The notes under the pieces: model-generated
The model's input: the letters and a program-made list of their open reading frames with translations, nothing else
The model's database searches: none
Told to the model about the DNA's origin: nothing
In this document: in pieces, positions 1 through 7,161 of the stretch
Layout of the letters: every line of letters starts with the position of its first letter
How positions within the stretch are numbered: position 1 is the stretch's first letter
Made by a program: the position numbers and the translations under genes
NCBI GenBank assembly: GCA_964236695.1
Contig: CAXSFU010000072.1
Span: forward strand, 1-15,982
From: CAXSEF01 sp964236695
GTDB taxonomy: Bacteria; Pseudomonadota; Alphaproteobacteria; Acetobacterales; Acetobacteraceae
Reading direction: 5' to 3'
Length of the DNA: 15,982 bases

Positions 1-53
1 CGGGTCTGGGGGCGCTCGCCCCCAGCGGGTCCAGGGCAGAGCCCTGGCCTTGC
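1..53 (-). repeat. Half-copy of the intergenic hairpin element, two hairpins
   Basis: This stretch is the exact reverse complement of 10068-10120, 53 of 53 bases. It holds two strong hairpins, at 6-25 (ctgggggc arms) and 31-47 (ccagggc arms), and ends with the family's terminal ccttgc. It is cut by, or starts at, the window edge, so more of it may lie to the left. It stops 6 bases before the scpB start, so any message entering scpB from upstream must cross it. Confidence 0.9.
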
Positions 54-59
54 CTCCCC

Positions 60-650
60 GTGACCCCCGACCCCGAACGCCTGGCCGAGGCTCTGCTGTT
101 CGCCCACCCCGGCCCGGTGAGCGCGGCGATGCTGGCCGCGGTGCTGCCGGAGGGCGCGGACCCGCTGCGGGTGATCGAGGCGGTGCGGGCGCGCTACCAG
201 GGTCGCGGCGTGGAGCTGGTGGAAGTCGACGGCGGCTGGACGCTGCGCACGGCGGCGGACCTGGCGCCGTTCCTGGTGCAGGTGGTCGAGAGGAAGCGCC
301 GGCTGCCGCGGGCGGCGATGGAGGTGCTGGCGGTGGTGGCGTATCACCAGCCGGTGACGCGGGCGGAGATCGAGGAGCGGCGCGGCGCCAGCCTGGGGCA
401 GGCGACGCTGGACGCGCTGCTGGAGTCCGGGCTTATCAGGCCGGCGGGGCGGCGCGAGGCGCCGGGGCGGCCGACGCTGTGGGCGACGACGCCTGCGTTC
501 CTGGCGCAGTTCGGCTTGCGCGACCTGCGCGACCTGCCGCGTCGCGAGGACCTGGTTGTCGAGCCGCCCGGGCCGGCGATGGCGGCGTCCGACCCGGACG
601 CGCCCGGCGCCCGGGGAGCATCCGGTCCGTCTGGCGGGACGCCGCCGTGA
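60..650 (+). CDS. scpB: Segregation and condensation protein ScpB
   Basis: ScpB is the winged-helix (kite) subunit that, with the kleisin ScpA, forms the SMC-ScpAB condensin complex, which compacts and separates newly replicated chromosomes in the cytoplasm. The 196-residue length fits the family. Characteristic segments are visible: the N-terminal LAEALLFAHPGPVS (8-21), the first winged helix ending in GGWTLRTAADLAPFL (58-72), the family core RLPRAAMEVLAVVAYHQPVT (81-100) with RAEIEERRG after it, and GRPTLWATTPAFLAQFGL (136-153). The C-terminal 35 residues are Pro/Gly/Ala-rich and probably disordered. The start is a GTG at 60, just past a hairpin repeat, and no good Shine-Dalgarno sequence is visible. 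It heads the usual alphaproteobacterial scpB-tat-serS block; scpA would lie left of the window. Confidence 0.93.
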   Translation: MTPDPERLAEALLFAHPGPVSAAMLAAVLPEGADPLRVIEAVRARYQGRGVELVEVDGGWTLRTAADLAPFLVQVVERKRRLPRAAMEVLAVVAYHQPVTRAEIEERRGASLGQATLDALLESGLIRPAGRREAPGRPTLWATTPAFLAQFGLRDLRDLPRREDLVVEPPGPAMAASDPDAPGARGASGPSGGTPP

Positions 651-861
651 GGGCGTGTTCCCCGCCGCGCCGTGCCGTGCTAGGCGTGGCGGCGCCCGGG
701 GCCGGTGTCGGCGCGCGGGTCTGCGCGCCCTGCCGACAGGACGGGCGTGGCCTTGGCAGGACCGGCCCGTCCGCTTGCGGCTGGCGCGTTCGGCACGATG
801 TGCCTGCGCCGGTGCCGAGTGCCGGCCCGGATCGTCGCATCACCAGGAGAGTTCGCCCCGC

Positions 862-1548
862 ATGTTCGACTTCGCCTGGTCCGAGATCGCGCTGATCGGC
901 GTCGTGGCCCTTGTCGCGATCGGGCCGAAGGACATGCCGGTCGCGATCAAGACCATCGCCGACCTGGTGAAGAAGGGCCGCAGGATGGCGGGCGAGTTCC
1001 AGGTCCACGTCGACGAGATGGTGCGCGAGGCGAACCTCCACGAGGTACGTGACCAGTTCAAGGATTTGCGCAGCCTCAACATCCGCGACCAGATCGCCCG
1101 CGCGGTGGACGGCGACGGCAGCCTGCGCCGCACCCTGTCGGAGGACCCGCTCAGGGACCCGGCGCGGCCGGGCACGGCGCCGGCGCCGGCGTCGCGGGCC
1201 GGCGCCGACGCGGCCGGAGCCGGGGTGGAGCACCCGGCCGGGGAGAACAGCATCGGCCTGCCGCGCCTGCCGGCCGCGGCGGCGCCGGCCTTCCTGCCGC
1301 CGGGCACCGAGGCGCCGGAGGCCGCGCTGTCCGACAGGACCGCGCAGCACGCGGCGGCCGTGCAGGCGTCGGCGCCGTCGTTCATCCCGCCGGGCGCGGT
1401 GATGCCGCAGCTTTCGGCCGCGGGGCTCGCGGCGCCGGGTCCTCGGGCGCCGGAGCCGGCGGCTGCCGGCGCCGTCCCTTCCGCCGCCGGGCCTTCCGTG
1501 GCAGGTGTTGCTCCAGCCGGTCCGCCGGCCCCCCAAGGCCAGGCCTAG
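862..1548 (+). CDS. tatB: Sec-independent protein translocase subunit TatB
   Basis: TatB forms the substrate-receptor complex with TatC in the inner membrane and recognises twin-arginine signal peptides of folded proteins. The 228-residue product begins MFDFAWSEIALIGVVALVAI, the family's single N-terminal membrane helix with the conserved Glu8, followed by the GP hinge (21-22) and an amphipathic, charged helix up to about residue 95. The start is fixed by AGGAGA at 845-850. The tail from about residue 100 is Ala/Pro-rich and contains two related motifs, AFLPPG and SFIPPG; it makes the protein longer than E. coli TatB (171 residues). tatC follows after 98 bases. The usual tatA upstream is absent. 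The motif in the helix (E8, GP, MP) fits TatB better than TatA, as does the pairing with tatC. Confidence 0.93.
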   Translation: MFDFAWSEIALIGVVALVAIGPKDMPVAIKTIADLVKKGRRMAGEFQVHVDEMVREANLHEVRDQFKDLRSLNIRDQIARAVDGDGSLRRTLSEDPLRDPARPGTAPAPASRAGADAAGAGVEHPAGENSIGLPRLPAAAAPAFLPPGTEAPEAALSDRTAQHAAAVQASAPSFIPPGAVMPQLSAAGLAAPGPRAPEPAAAGAVPSAAGPSVAGVAPAGPPAPQGQA

Positions 1549-1646
1549 CCTCCAGGCCCCCGCTTCCAGGCCCGGTCGGGCAGCGGAGGCACCGGCCCGC
1601 GGCGGCCACGCGCCGCCGTGGCCTTCTCGCATCGCAGGACGCACAC

Positions 1647-2435
1647 TTGGCCAGCACCGACGCGCCCGCAGACACCATCAACGACAAGCCGATGCCGCTG
1701 CTCGAGCACCTGGTCGAGCTGCGCAAGCGTCTGCTGTGGTCGATGGTGGCGTTCCTGCTGTGCTTCGCCGTGTGCTACCACTTCTCCGGCGACATCTACC
1801 TGTTCCTGGCGCAGCCGCTGGCGCGCATCATGCGGCAGAAGAACGAGCAGCCGCACCTGATCTACACGGCGCTGTACGAGGCGTTCTTCACCTACATCAA
1901 GGTCGGCTTCTTCGGCGCCGCGTTCCTGTCCTTTCCCGTGGTGGCGACCCAGCTCTGGCTGTTCATCGCGCCGGGGCTGTACCGCAGCGAGAAGCGCGCC
2001 TTCGCCCCGTTCCTGGTGGCGACGCCGGTGCTGTTCGTGCTCGGCGCGGCGCTGGCGTACTACTTCGTGTTCCCGGTGGCCTGGAGCTTCTTTCTCAGCT
2101 TCGAGACCAGCGGCGGCGGCGACGGGCTGCAGATCCAGCTGCAGGCCAAGGTCAGCGAGTACCTGTCGCTGGTGATGAAGCTGATCTTCGCGTTCGGCAT
2201 CGCCTTCCAGCTTCCGGTGGCGCTGACGCTGTGCGCCAAGGTCGGCATCGTCACCTCGGCGGGGCTGAGGAAGTACCGGCGCTACGCCTATGTCGGCTGC
2301 TTCGTGGCGGCCGCGATCCTGACGCCGCCCGACATCATCACCCAGACCGGCCTCGCGGTGCCGCTGATCCTGCTCTACGAGCTGTCGATCTTCCTGGCGC
2401 GGCTGGTGGAGAAGCAGCGCGTGGAGGCTTCCTGA
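1647..2435 (+). CDS. tatC: Sec-independent protein translocase subunit TatC
   Basis: TatC is the polytopic inner-membrane receptor that binds the twin-arginine motif. The 262-residue product has the family signatures: PLLEHLVELRKRLL (17-30, with Glu24 matching the conserved N-terminal Glu), FIAPGLYRSEKR (106-117, whose Glu115 matches E. coli Glu103 in the signal-binding site), FGIAFQLPV (183-191) and AAILTPPDIITQ (222-233). Six hydrophobic segments can be traced. The start chosen is TTG at 1647, preceded by AGGA at 1635-1638; an ATG at 1692 would begin at MPLLEHL and remains possible. The stop overlaps the serS ATG by one base, so the two are probably translationally coupled. Confidence 0.95.
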   Translation: MASTDAPADTINDKPMPLLEHLVELRKRLLWSMVAFLLCFAVCYHFSGDIYLFLAQPLARIMRQKNEQPHLIYTALYEAFFTYIKVGFFGAAFLSFPVVATQLWLFIAPGLYRSEKRAFAPFLVATPVLFVLGAALAYYFVFPVAWSFFLSFETSGGGDGLQIQLQAKVSEYLSLVMKLIFAFGIAFQLPVALTLCAKVGIVTSAGLRKYRRYAYVGCFVAAAILTPPDIITQTGLAVPLILLYELSIFLARLVEKQRVEAS

Positions 2436-3733
2436 TGCACGACATCCGCACGATCCGCGCCGACCCGGAGGCGTTCGACGCCGCCCTGGCGCGGCGCTCG
2501 CTGTCGCCGCAGAGCGGGGCGATCCTGCGCCTGGACGCGGAGCGGCGCGCTCTGATCGCGGTCGCCGAGGCGCGGCAGGCGCGGCGCAAGGCGCTGTCGA
2601 AGGAGATCGGCGCGGCGCGGGCGCGCGGCGAGGACACTGCGGCGCTGGAGGCCGAGGCGGTCGCGCTGCGCGAGGACGGTGCTCCGTCCGGCGCGGTGCC
2701 CTCCGGCGATCCGGGCGAGGCAGGGGCGGGCGGGCCGGACGCGGCGCTGTTCGCGTTGCTGGCGGCCCTGCCCAACGTGCTCGATCCGGAGGTGCCCGAC
2801 GGCGCGGACGAGTCGCAGAACGTCGTGCTGCGCCAGTCCGGCGCGCCCGCGCCGCTGCCGTTTCCCGCGCGCCAGCACTTCGAGCTGGGCGAGGCGCTGG
2901 GCATGATGGAGTTCGATTCCGCGGCGAAGCTGGCCGGGGCGCGCTTCACCGTGCTGCGCGGCCCGCTGGCCCGGCTGGAGCGGGCGCTCGGCCAGTTCAT
3001 GCTCGACCTGCACACCCAGGTGCACGGCCACGAGGAGGTGTCCGTCCCGCTTCTGGTCAACGAGGCGGCGATGTTCGGCACCAACCAGCTGCCCAAGTTC
3101 GCCGACGAGGCGTTCTGCACCACCGACGGCCGCTGGCTGATCCCCACCGCGGAGGTGCCGCTCACCAACCTGGCCGCCGGCGAGATCGTTCCCGAGGCGC
3201 AGCTTCCCCGCCGCCTGGCCGCGCTGTCGGAGTGCTTCCGGTCCGAGGCCGGCTCGGCCGGGCGCGACACCCGCGGCATGCTGCGCCAGCACCAGTTCCG
3301 CAAGTGCGAGATGGTCACGATCGCCCATCCCGACCAGAGCGACGCGGAGCACGAGCGCATGACCGCCTGCGCCGAGGCGGTGCTCGACGCGCTGCAGCTG
3401 ACCTGGCGTCGGGTGCTGCTGTGCTCGGGCGACACCGGATTCGGCGCGGCGCGGACCCACGACCTGGAGGTCTGGCTGCCGGGGCAGGCGGCGTGGCGCG
3501 AGATCAGCTCGTGCTCCAACACCCGCGCGTTCCAGGCGCGGCGGATGAACGCGCGGTTCCGTGCCGCCGACGGCAAGACGCTGGGGTTCGTGCACACGCT
3601 GAACGGGTCGGGCGTGGCCGTCGGGCGGGCGCTGATCGCGGTGATGGAGACGCACCAGCAGGCGGACGGGTCGGTCGCGGTGCCGGAGCGGCTGCGGCCG
3701 TATCTGGGGGGGATGGAGGCAGTCAGGAGGTAA
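2435..3733 (+). CDS. serS: Seryl-tRNA synthetase
   Basis: SerRS charges tRNA-Ser (and the selenocysteine tRNA where present) with serine using ATP, in the cytoplasm. This 432-residue class II enzyme has an N-terminal helical arm (about 30-112) that reaches the long variable arm of the tRNA, then the catalytic core: TAEVPLTN (238-245) in the serine pocket, motif 2 FRSEAGSAGRDTRGMLRQHQF (starting at 268) and motif 3 TLNGSGVAVGRALIAVMETH (starting at 388). An oddity lies in the arm: where the returning helix should be charged and continuous, residues 81-101 are a Gly/Pro/Ala/Ser stretch (DGAPSGAVPSGDPGEAGAGG). ATG overlaps the tatC stop. The last two bases of the TAA stop are shared with the hairpin element that follows. 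surE, the usual next gene in alphaproteobacteria, is missing. Confidence 0.96.
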   Translation: MHDIRTIRADPEAFDAALARRSLSPQSGAILRLDAERRALIAVAEARQARRKALSKEIGAARARGEDTAALEAEAVALREDGAPSGAVPSGDPGEAGAGGPDAALFALLAALPNVLDPEVPDGADESQNVVLRQSGAPAPLPFPARQHFELGEALGMMEFDSAAKLAGARFTVLRGPLARLERALGQFMLDLHTQVHGHEEVSVPLLVNEAAMFGTNQLPKFADEAFCTTDGRWLIPTAEVPLTNLAAGEIVPEAQLPRRLAALSECFRSEAGSAGRDTRGMLRQHQFRKCEMVTIAHPDQSDAEHERMTACAEAVLDALQLTWRRVLLCSGDTGFGAARTHDLEVWLPGQAAWREISSCSNTRAFQARRMNARFRAADGKTLGFVHTLNGSGVAVGRALIAVMETHQQADGSVAVPERLRPYLGGMEAVRR

Positions 3734-3853
3734 GGCCAGGGCTCCGCCCTGGACCCGCCAGGGACGAGCCGCCCCTGGACCCGGCCTTACTTAAGGGAGG
3801 CCGGTCCAGGGGGGCTCCCCCTGGCGGAGTTTGAGGCAGAGCCTCAACCTTGC
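3732..3853. repeat. Full copy of the hairpin-array element between convergent genes
   Basis: Four hairpins in a row: 3736-3752 (ccagggc arms), 3758-3778 (one A-C mismatch in the arm), 3806-3824 (ccaggggg arms, loop gct) and 3831-3847 (ttgaggc arms, loop aga), with a central spacer containing cttaag. Starts with aaggcc and ends in ccttgc. The first 62 bases match the copy at 15699 onward with three mismatches by eye; hairpins 3 and 4 differ but stay paired. It fills the gap between the serS and hydrolase stops and would end transcription from both sides. Confidence 0.92.
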
Positions 3854-3857
3854 TTCC

Positions 3858-4559
3858 TCAGTGCACGTGCGCCTCGTCCACGTCATAGCCCAGCCACTCG
3901 CCCACGATGTCCGTGACCTCGTCAGGCTTCTCGATCGTCGGCAGGTGGCCGCAGTCGTCCAGCGCGAAGTAGTGCGCGTGCGGCAGGGCATCGGCGAGCC
4001 TGCGCCCGGTCGCGGCCGGCACCAGCGCGTCCTGCTTGCCCCACACCACCAGGGTCGGGATGTGCAGCGAGCCGAGCCGCTCCCACACGTCCTCGCCGTC
4101 CGCCAGGGCGCGCATCTGCGCCCCGCCGTCGCGCCCGCCGACGCGGCGCGCCATCGCCTCGAACGTCGCCTTTGCTTTCGTGTGCTGCGGCGCCACGACC
4201 AGGCCGGCGAGCATCGCGATCGCGTCGTCGATCCTGGTCTCGATCATCCCGGCGGTGCCGAGGCCCTGCTCGCGGTCCGACGCGCCGGGGTTGGCGCCCA
4301 TCAGCCACAGGCCGCGGATGCGTCCGGGCGCCGCCAGCGCGATCTCGATCGCGAGCCGTGCGCCGTAGGAGCTGCCGCCCAGCACGAAGCGCTCCGGCGC
4401 GCGGGCCAGGATGTCGGAAACGCTTTCGGCCAGCGTCGGGTGCGGCGACATCATCACCTGCGCCGCCACATGGTCCTCAAGGCCGGACAGCACCTCGCTG
4501 TACAGCGCCTTGTCGCAGAGCAGGGCGGGGATGAGAACCATTGGAGTCTTGTCGGCCAT
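3858..4559 (-). CDS. Alpha/beta hydrolase, substrate unknown
   Basis: A 233-residue cytoplasmic serine hydrolase of the alpha/beta fold. The catalytic triad can be placed: nucleophile Ser64 in GSSYG (62-66), Asp177 in VVWGKQDALVP (171-181) and His205 in DDCGHLPTIEKP (201-212). An N-terminal strand VLIPALLCD (8-16) is typical of the fold. No lid domain of diagnostic sequence stands out, and the substrate (ester, lactone or similar) cannot be told from the sequence. The start is ATG at 4559, preceded on this strand by AAGGAA six bases upstream. It converges on serS across a hairpin element and is flanked upstream by a half-copy of the same family, so it stands alone as a likely insertion into the older serS neighbourhood. 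Confidence 0.88.
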   Translation of the reverse strand: MADKTPMVLIPALLCDKALYSEVLSGLEDHVAAQVMMSPHPTLAESVSDILARAPERFVLGGSSYGARLAIEIALAAPGRIRGLWLMGANPGASDREQGLGTAGMIETRIDDAIAMLAGLVVAPQHTKAKATFEAMARRVGGRDGGAQMRALADGEDVWERLGSLHIPTLVVWGKQDALVPAATGRRLADALPHAHYFALDDCGHLPTIEKPDEVTDIVGEWLGYDVDEAHVH

Positions 4560-4889
4560 GGCGTGTTCCTTCGAGGTCCGCGGTTTGCAACGCGGCAGGG
4601 CGGCGATCGGCGGCGTGGGAGGTGGACGCTTCCCCCTCGTCCGCCGCGGTTCCGCCGTGGCGCCTCGGCTTGGAACCGGCAGCCAAGGCCGGACTCCACC
4701 CGGACCCGACGAGGCGGAAGGCCTTTTGCAACCCCGATTCCTGGCCAACGTCCCGTGCCGCAGGCCGCAACCGGGCGCCGGTCCAGGGGCGCTGCCCCTG
4801 GCGGGTCCAGGGCAGAGCCCTGGCCTTGCTGACCGAGACACTGCCGACACCGGCAATCACCCGCGGAACGGGTCGGGTGTCCCGAGGCG
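4560..4889. other. Gene-free stretch between hydrolase and DUF815 gene
   Basis: 330 bases without a supportable gene. It holds the hydrolase leader with its Shine-Dalgarno, the half-element at 4781-4829, and, just past the DUF815 gene stop, two small hairpins (tgccg-acac-cggca and acccg...cgggt, about 4842-4876) that could end its transcription. A 16-base string at 4667-4682 recurs exactly at 11102-11117. I could not settle on a promoter for the hydrolase. Confidence 0.6.
4781..4829 (-). repeat. Half-copy of the hairpin element, two hairpins
   Basis: Hairpins at 4783-4801 (ccaggggc-gct-gcccctgg) and 4807-4823 (ccagggc-aga-gccctgg), followed by the terminal ccttgc. It has the architecture and orientation of the right half of the full copies at 3732 and 15697, and of 1-53. 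It lies between the start of the hydrolase gene and the end of the DUF815 gene, which read in the same direction, so it could also act as a terminator for the latter. Confidence 0.88.
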
Positions 4890-5810
4890 TCAGGCCTTCG
4901 GCGAGGCCTGGCGGAGCCCGGCCCCGCTTCCCTCGGCCCCCAGGCGGCCCGCGAGGTCCTGGGTGAACTGCCACGCCACGCGCCCCGACCGGCCGCCGCG
5001 GGTCTGCGACCACTCCAGCGCCTGGGCGCGCAGGGCCTCGGGCGCGACCGGGAGCGCCAGGGCCTCGGCGTAGCCCGCGACCATCGCGAGATAGGTGTCC
5101 TGGTCGCAGGCGTGGAAGCCGATCCACAGGCCGAAGCGGTCCGACAGCGAGACCTTCTCCTCGACCGCCTCGCCGGGGCTGATGGCGGTGGCGCGCTCGT
5201 TGTCGATCATGTCGCGCGGCATCAGGTGGCGGCGGTTGGAGGTCGCGTAGAACAGCACGGTTTCCGGGCGGCCCTCGATGCCGCCGTCGAGCACGGACTT
5301 CAGCGCCTTGTAGTCGGCGTCCTCGCGCTCGAACGACAGGTCGTCGCAGAACACCAGGCAGCGACGGGGGTGGGCGCGCAGCACGCGCAGCAGCTCGGGC
5401 AGGGTGGCGATGTCGCCGCGCTCGATCTCGATCAGGGCGAGGGAGCCGGGGCGCTCGGCGTTGGCCTGGGCGTGCGCGGCCTTGACCAGCGAGGACTTGC
5501 CCATGCCGCGCGCGCCCCAGAGCATGGCGTTGTTTGCCGGCAGGCCGCGGGAGAAGCGCAGGGTGTTCTCCAGCACCGTGGCGCGCTGCCGCTCCACGCC
5601 GCGCAGCAGGGCGATGTCGACGTGGGCGATGGCCGCCACGGGCTGCAGCTCCGGGCGCTCGGGGTGCCACACGAAGCCGTCGGCGGCCGACAGGTCGATG
5701 GCGCGGGCGGGCGGCGGTGCCAGGCGCTCCAGCGCCTCGGCGACGCGGCGCAGCAGGCCGGCGGTGTCGTCGGCCAGGGCGGGCGTGGTGGCGGGCACGG
5801 GGTCGGTCAT
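4890..5810 (-). CDS. DUF815-family AAA ATPase
   Basis: A 306-residue cytoplasmic P-loop ATPase of the DUF815 family, conserved across proteobacteria but without an established role. Walker A is GARGMGKS (99-106), with an intact Lys105. Walker B is CLVFCDD (151-157), followed by LSFE. A sensor-like segment FYATSNRRHLMPRD (187-200) and the family's DYKALKSVLDGGIEGRP (166-182) are clear. The ATG at 5810 opens the family N-terminus; no strong Shine-Dalgarno is visible on this strand. It is transcribed divergently from yajC, a pairing that recurs in alphaproteobacteria. The 290-base divergent gap is extremely GC-rich apart from the yajC promoter. Confidence 0.92.
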   Translation of the reverse strand: MTDPVPATTPALADDTAGLLRRVAEALERLAPPPARAIDLSAADGFVWHPERPELQPVAAIAHVDIALLRGVERQRATVLENTLRFSRGLPANNAMLWGARGMGKSSLVKAAHAQANAERPGSLALIEIERGDIATLPELLRVLRAHPRRCLVFCDDLSFEREDADYKALKSVLDGGIEGRPETVLFYATSNRRHLMPRDMIDNERATAISPGEAVEEKVSLSDRFGLWIGFHACDQDTYLAMVAGYAEALALPVAPEALRAQALEWSQTRGGRSGRVAWQFTQDLAGRLGAEGSGAGLRQASPKA

Positions 5811-6024
5811 GGCGGCGATCCGGACAGGGCGGGTTGCGGAGGGACGGCGGGCGGGGTCGCGCCCGGGGCGTGTCGCGGGGGCGCGACGTCGGGGAGCGTC
5901 GCCGGTGCGGGCCGGGGCGGGCGGTGCTGTGGTAGCCGCATGCCGGCCGGCCGCGGCGCGCCGGGTGAGCCAGGGTGCGGCCCGATGCGCGTCCCCGTCC
6001 GCGCGCCCGTGCGCGCGATGTGTG

Positions 6025-6052
6025 TTGACGCGCAGGCGGCGAAACCTATGGT
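6025..6052 (+). promoter_or_regulatory. Probable sigma-70 type promoter of yajC
   Basis: TTGACG at 6025-6030 and TATGGT at 6047-6052 are separated by 16 bases, a good match to a housekeeping promoter within a local drop in GC. Transcription would start near 6059, giving a leader of about 44 bases before the yajC ATG. No operator-like repeat is evident. Confidence 0.6.
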
Positions 6053-6102
6053 CCCCCGAAGAACTCGGCAACACAGTATTCGGCAACCCGGAAGCCACAG
6101 CC

Positions 6103-6480
6103 ATGAGCCTGCTCGACCTGCTGATCCCGCCGGCCCACGCCCAGGACGCCGGGGGGCTGTCCGGGATCTTCGGCAACGCCCAGGTGCTGCAGTTCCTGCC
6201 GATCGTGCTGGTGTTCGTGGTGTTCTGGTTCCTGCTGCTGCGGCCGCAGCAACAGGCGGCCAAGTCGCTCAAGGCGCAGCTCGGCGGGCTCAAGCGCAAC
6301 GACAGGGTGGTCACCTCGGGCGGCATCCTGGCCACCGTGACCCGGGTGCGCGACGGGATGCGCGAGATCGAGGTCGAGATCGCGCCGAACGTGCGGGTCA
6401 CCGTACTGCGCGAGACCATCACCGGCGTCTACGTCCCCACGCCGGCCAACGACGTCAAGCCGGTGGCGAAGGTCTCCTGA
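6103..6480 (+). CDS. yajC: Sec translocon accessory subunit YajC
   Basis: YajC is a small single-span inner-membrane protein associated with SecDF and SecYEG. The 125-residue product begins with MSLLDLLIPPAHAQ, a short N-terminal extension ending in AHAQ as in many alphaproteobacterial YajC proteins. One membrane helix follows (30-46, FLPIVLVFVVFWFLLL), then the hallmark RPQQQAAKSLKAQLGGLK and DRVVTSGGILATVTRV, which form the conserved cytoplasmic domain. GGAAG about eight bases upstream supports the ATG. The usual downstream partners secD and secF are not here; an unrelated lipoprotein gene follows, possibly coupled at the stop codon. Confidence 0.95.
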   Translation: MSLLDLLIPPAHAQDAGGLSGIFGNAQVLQFLPIVLVFVVFWFLLLRPQQQAAKSLKAQLGGLKRNDRVVTSGGILATVTRVRDGMREIEVEIAPNVRVTVLRETITGVYVPTPANDVKPVAKVS

Positions 6481-6542
6481 CCGACCTGCCGCCAAGGGGT
6501 CGCGCGGAGCCGCTCGGCCGGAGCCGGACGGCCGCGGCGGCA

Positions 6543-6986
6543 GTGCTTGCCGGCGTGCTGGCGCTGTGTGCCTGCGGGTCCTTGTCCGGGCTCGATCCGT
6601 TCGCGGCGCCATCCCCGCCGGTGGCGTCCTCCGCCGCGCGGCCGGTCGCCGCGATTGTGCCCCAGGCTGCCGCGGCGACGGCGGACCCGGCTGACGGCGA
6701 CGGGGCGGTGCCGGACGGGCGCTACGCCGGACTTGCGATCCTCACCGCGTTCCACGGCGACTGCAACGCCGGGGGGACGGGCGAGATCGTGGTGCATGGC
6801 AGGGCGATCAGCTACCGGGACGCGCACAACCCCGAACTGTCCGGACTGCTCGGGGACCGGGGCGCGGTTGACCTTTCGGCGGGACCTGTCCGGCTGACCG
6901 GGCGCTTTGACGATGCGGTGTTCACCGGCCGCATTGCGGGCGGCGTCTGCGAGTATCAGATGCGGTTCGAACGTTTGCCCGGCTAG
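6543..6986 (+). CDS. Small outer-envelope lipoprotein of unknown function
   Basis: Not a family I recognise. The product has a hydrophobic stretch VLAGVLALCAC with an LCAC lipobox, so it is probably lipidated on the second Cys and anchored in the envelope. A Pro/Ala-rich linker follows, then a compact domain from DGRYAGLAILTAFHGDC to GGVCEYQMRFERLPG, rich in alternating hydrophobic residues (beta-like), with two cysteines that could form a disulfide. The coordinates use the GTG at 6543 (147 residues), but this gives a signal peptide with no positive charge. The same frame extends upstream to a CTG at 6477 that overlaps the yajC TGA (CTGA) and lies four bases after GAAGG; that start would add an Arg-rich n-region (RGRAEPLGRSR). 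No ATG, GTG or TTG lies between. A palindromic hairpin follows the stop. Confidence 0.72.
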   Translation: MLAGVLALCACGSLSGLDPFAAPSPPVASSAARPVAAIVPQAAAATADPADGDGAVPDGRYAGLAILTAFHGDCNAGGTGEIVVHGRAISYRDAHNPELSGLLGDRGAVDLSAGPVRLTGRFDDAVFTGRIAGGVCEYQMRFERLPG

Positions 6987-6996
6987 CGTCGGCGCA

Positions 6997-7025
6997 TGGC
7001 CCGGCCGGCATCGCCTGCCGGGCCA
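6997..7025 (+). terminator. Hairpin after the lipoprotein gene, possible terminator
   Basis: A perfect 9-base stem (tggcccggc pairing with gccgggcca) begins 10 bases after the lipoprotein stop; an alternative inner stem (ccggca with tgccgg) overlaps it. There is no T-run, as usual at this GC content, so terminator activity is inferred from position only. Confidence 0.4.
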
Positions 7026-7161
7026 CGATGCAGCGCCGCTGCGGTCAGGGCCAGGACGGCCCCTCCCGAGCCGTGGCGTGATCCGGCCGGCTGCGTCACG
7101 CAGTCGGGCCGGCCAGGGTCCTGCGGGCGCCTGTCCTGCGGGAAACGCGGGCAGGACAGCG

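Noticed and set aside
436..1644. Long minus-strand open frame across scpB and tatB
   Set aside because: Arg/Gly/Ala-rich shadow of the plus-strand genes, with no protein family features; a by-product of GC-rich third positions.
2675..2745. Compensated frameshift in serS
   Set aside because: Other frames of the stretch are Arg-rich and do not restore a helical arm, so a genuine insertion is more likely.
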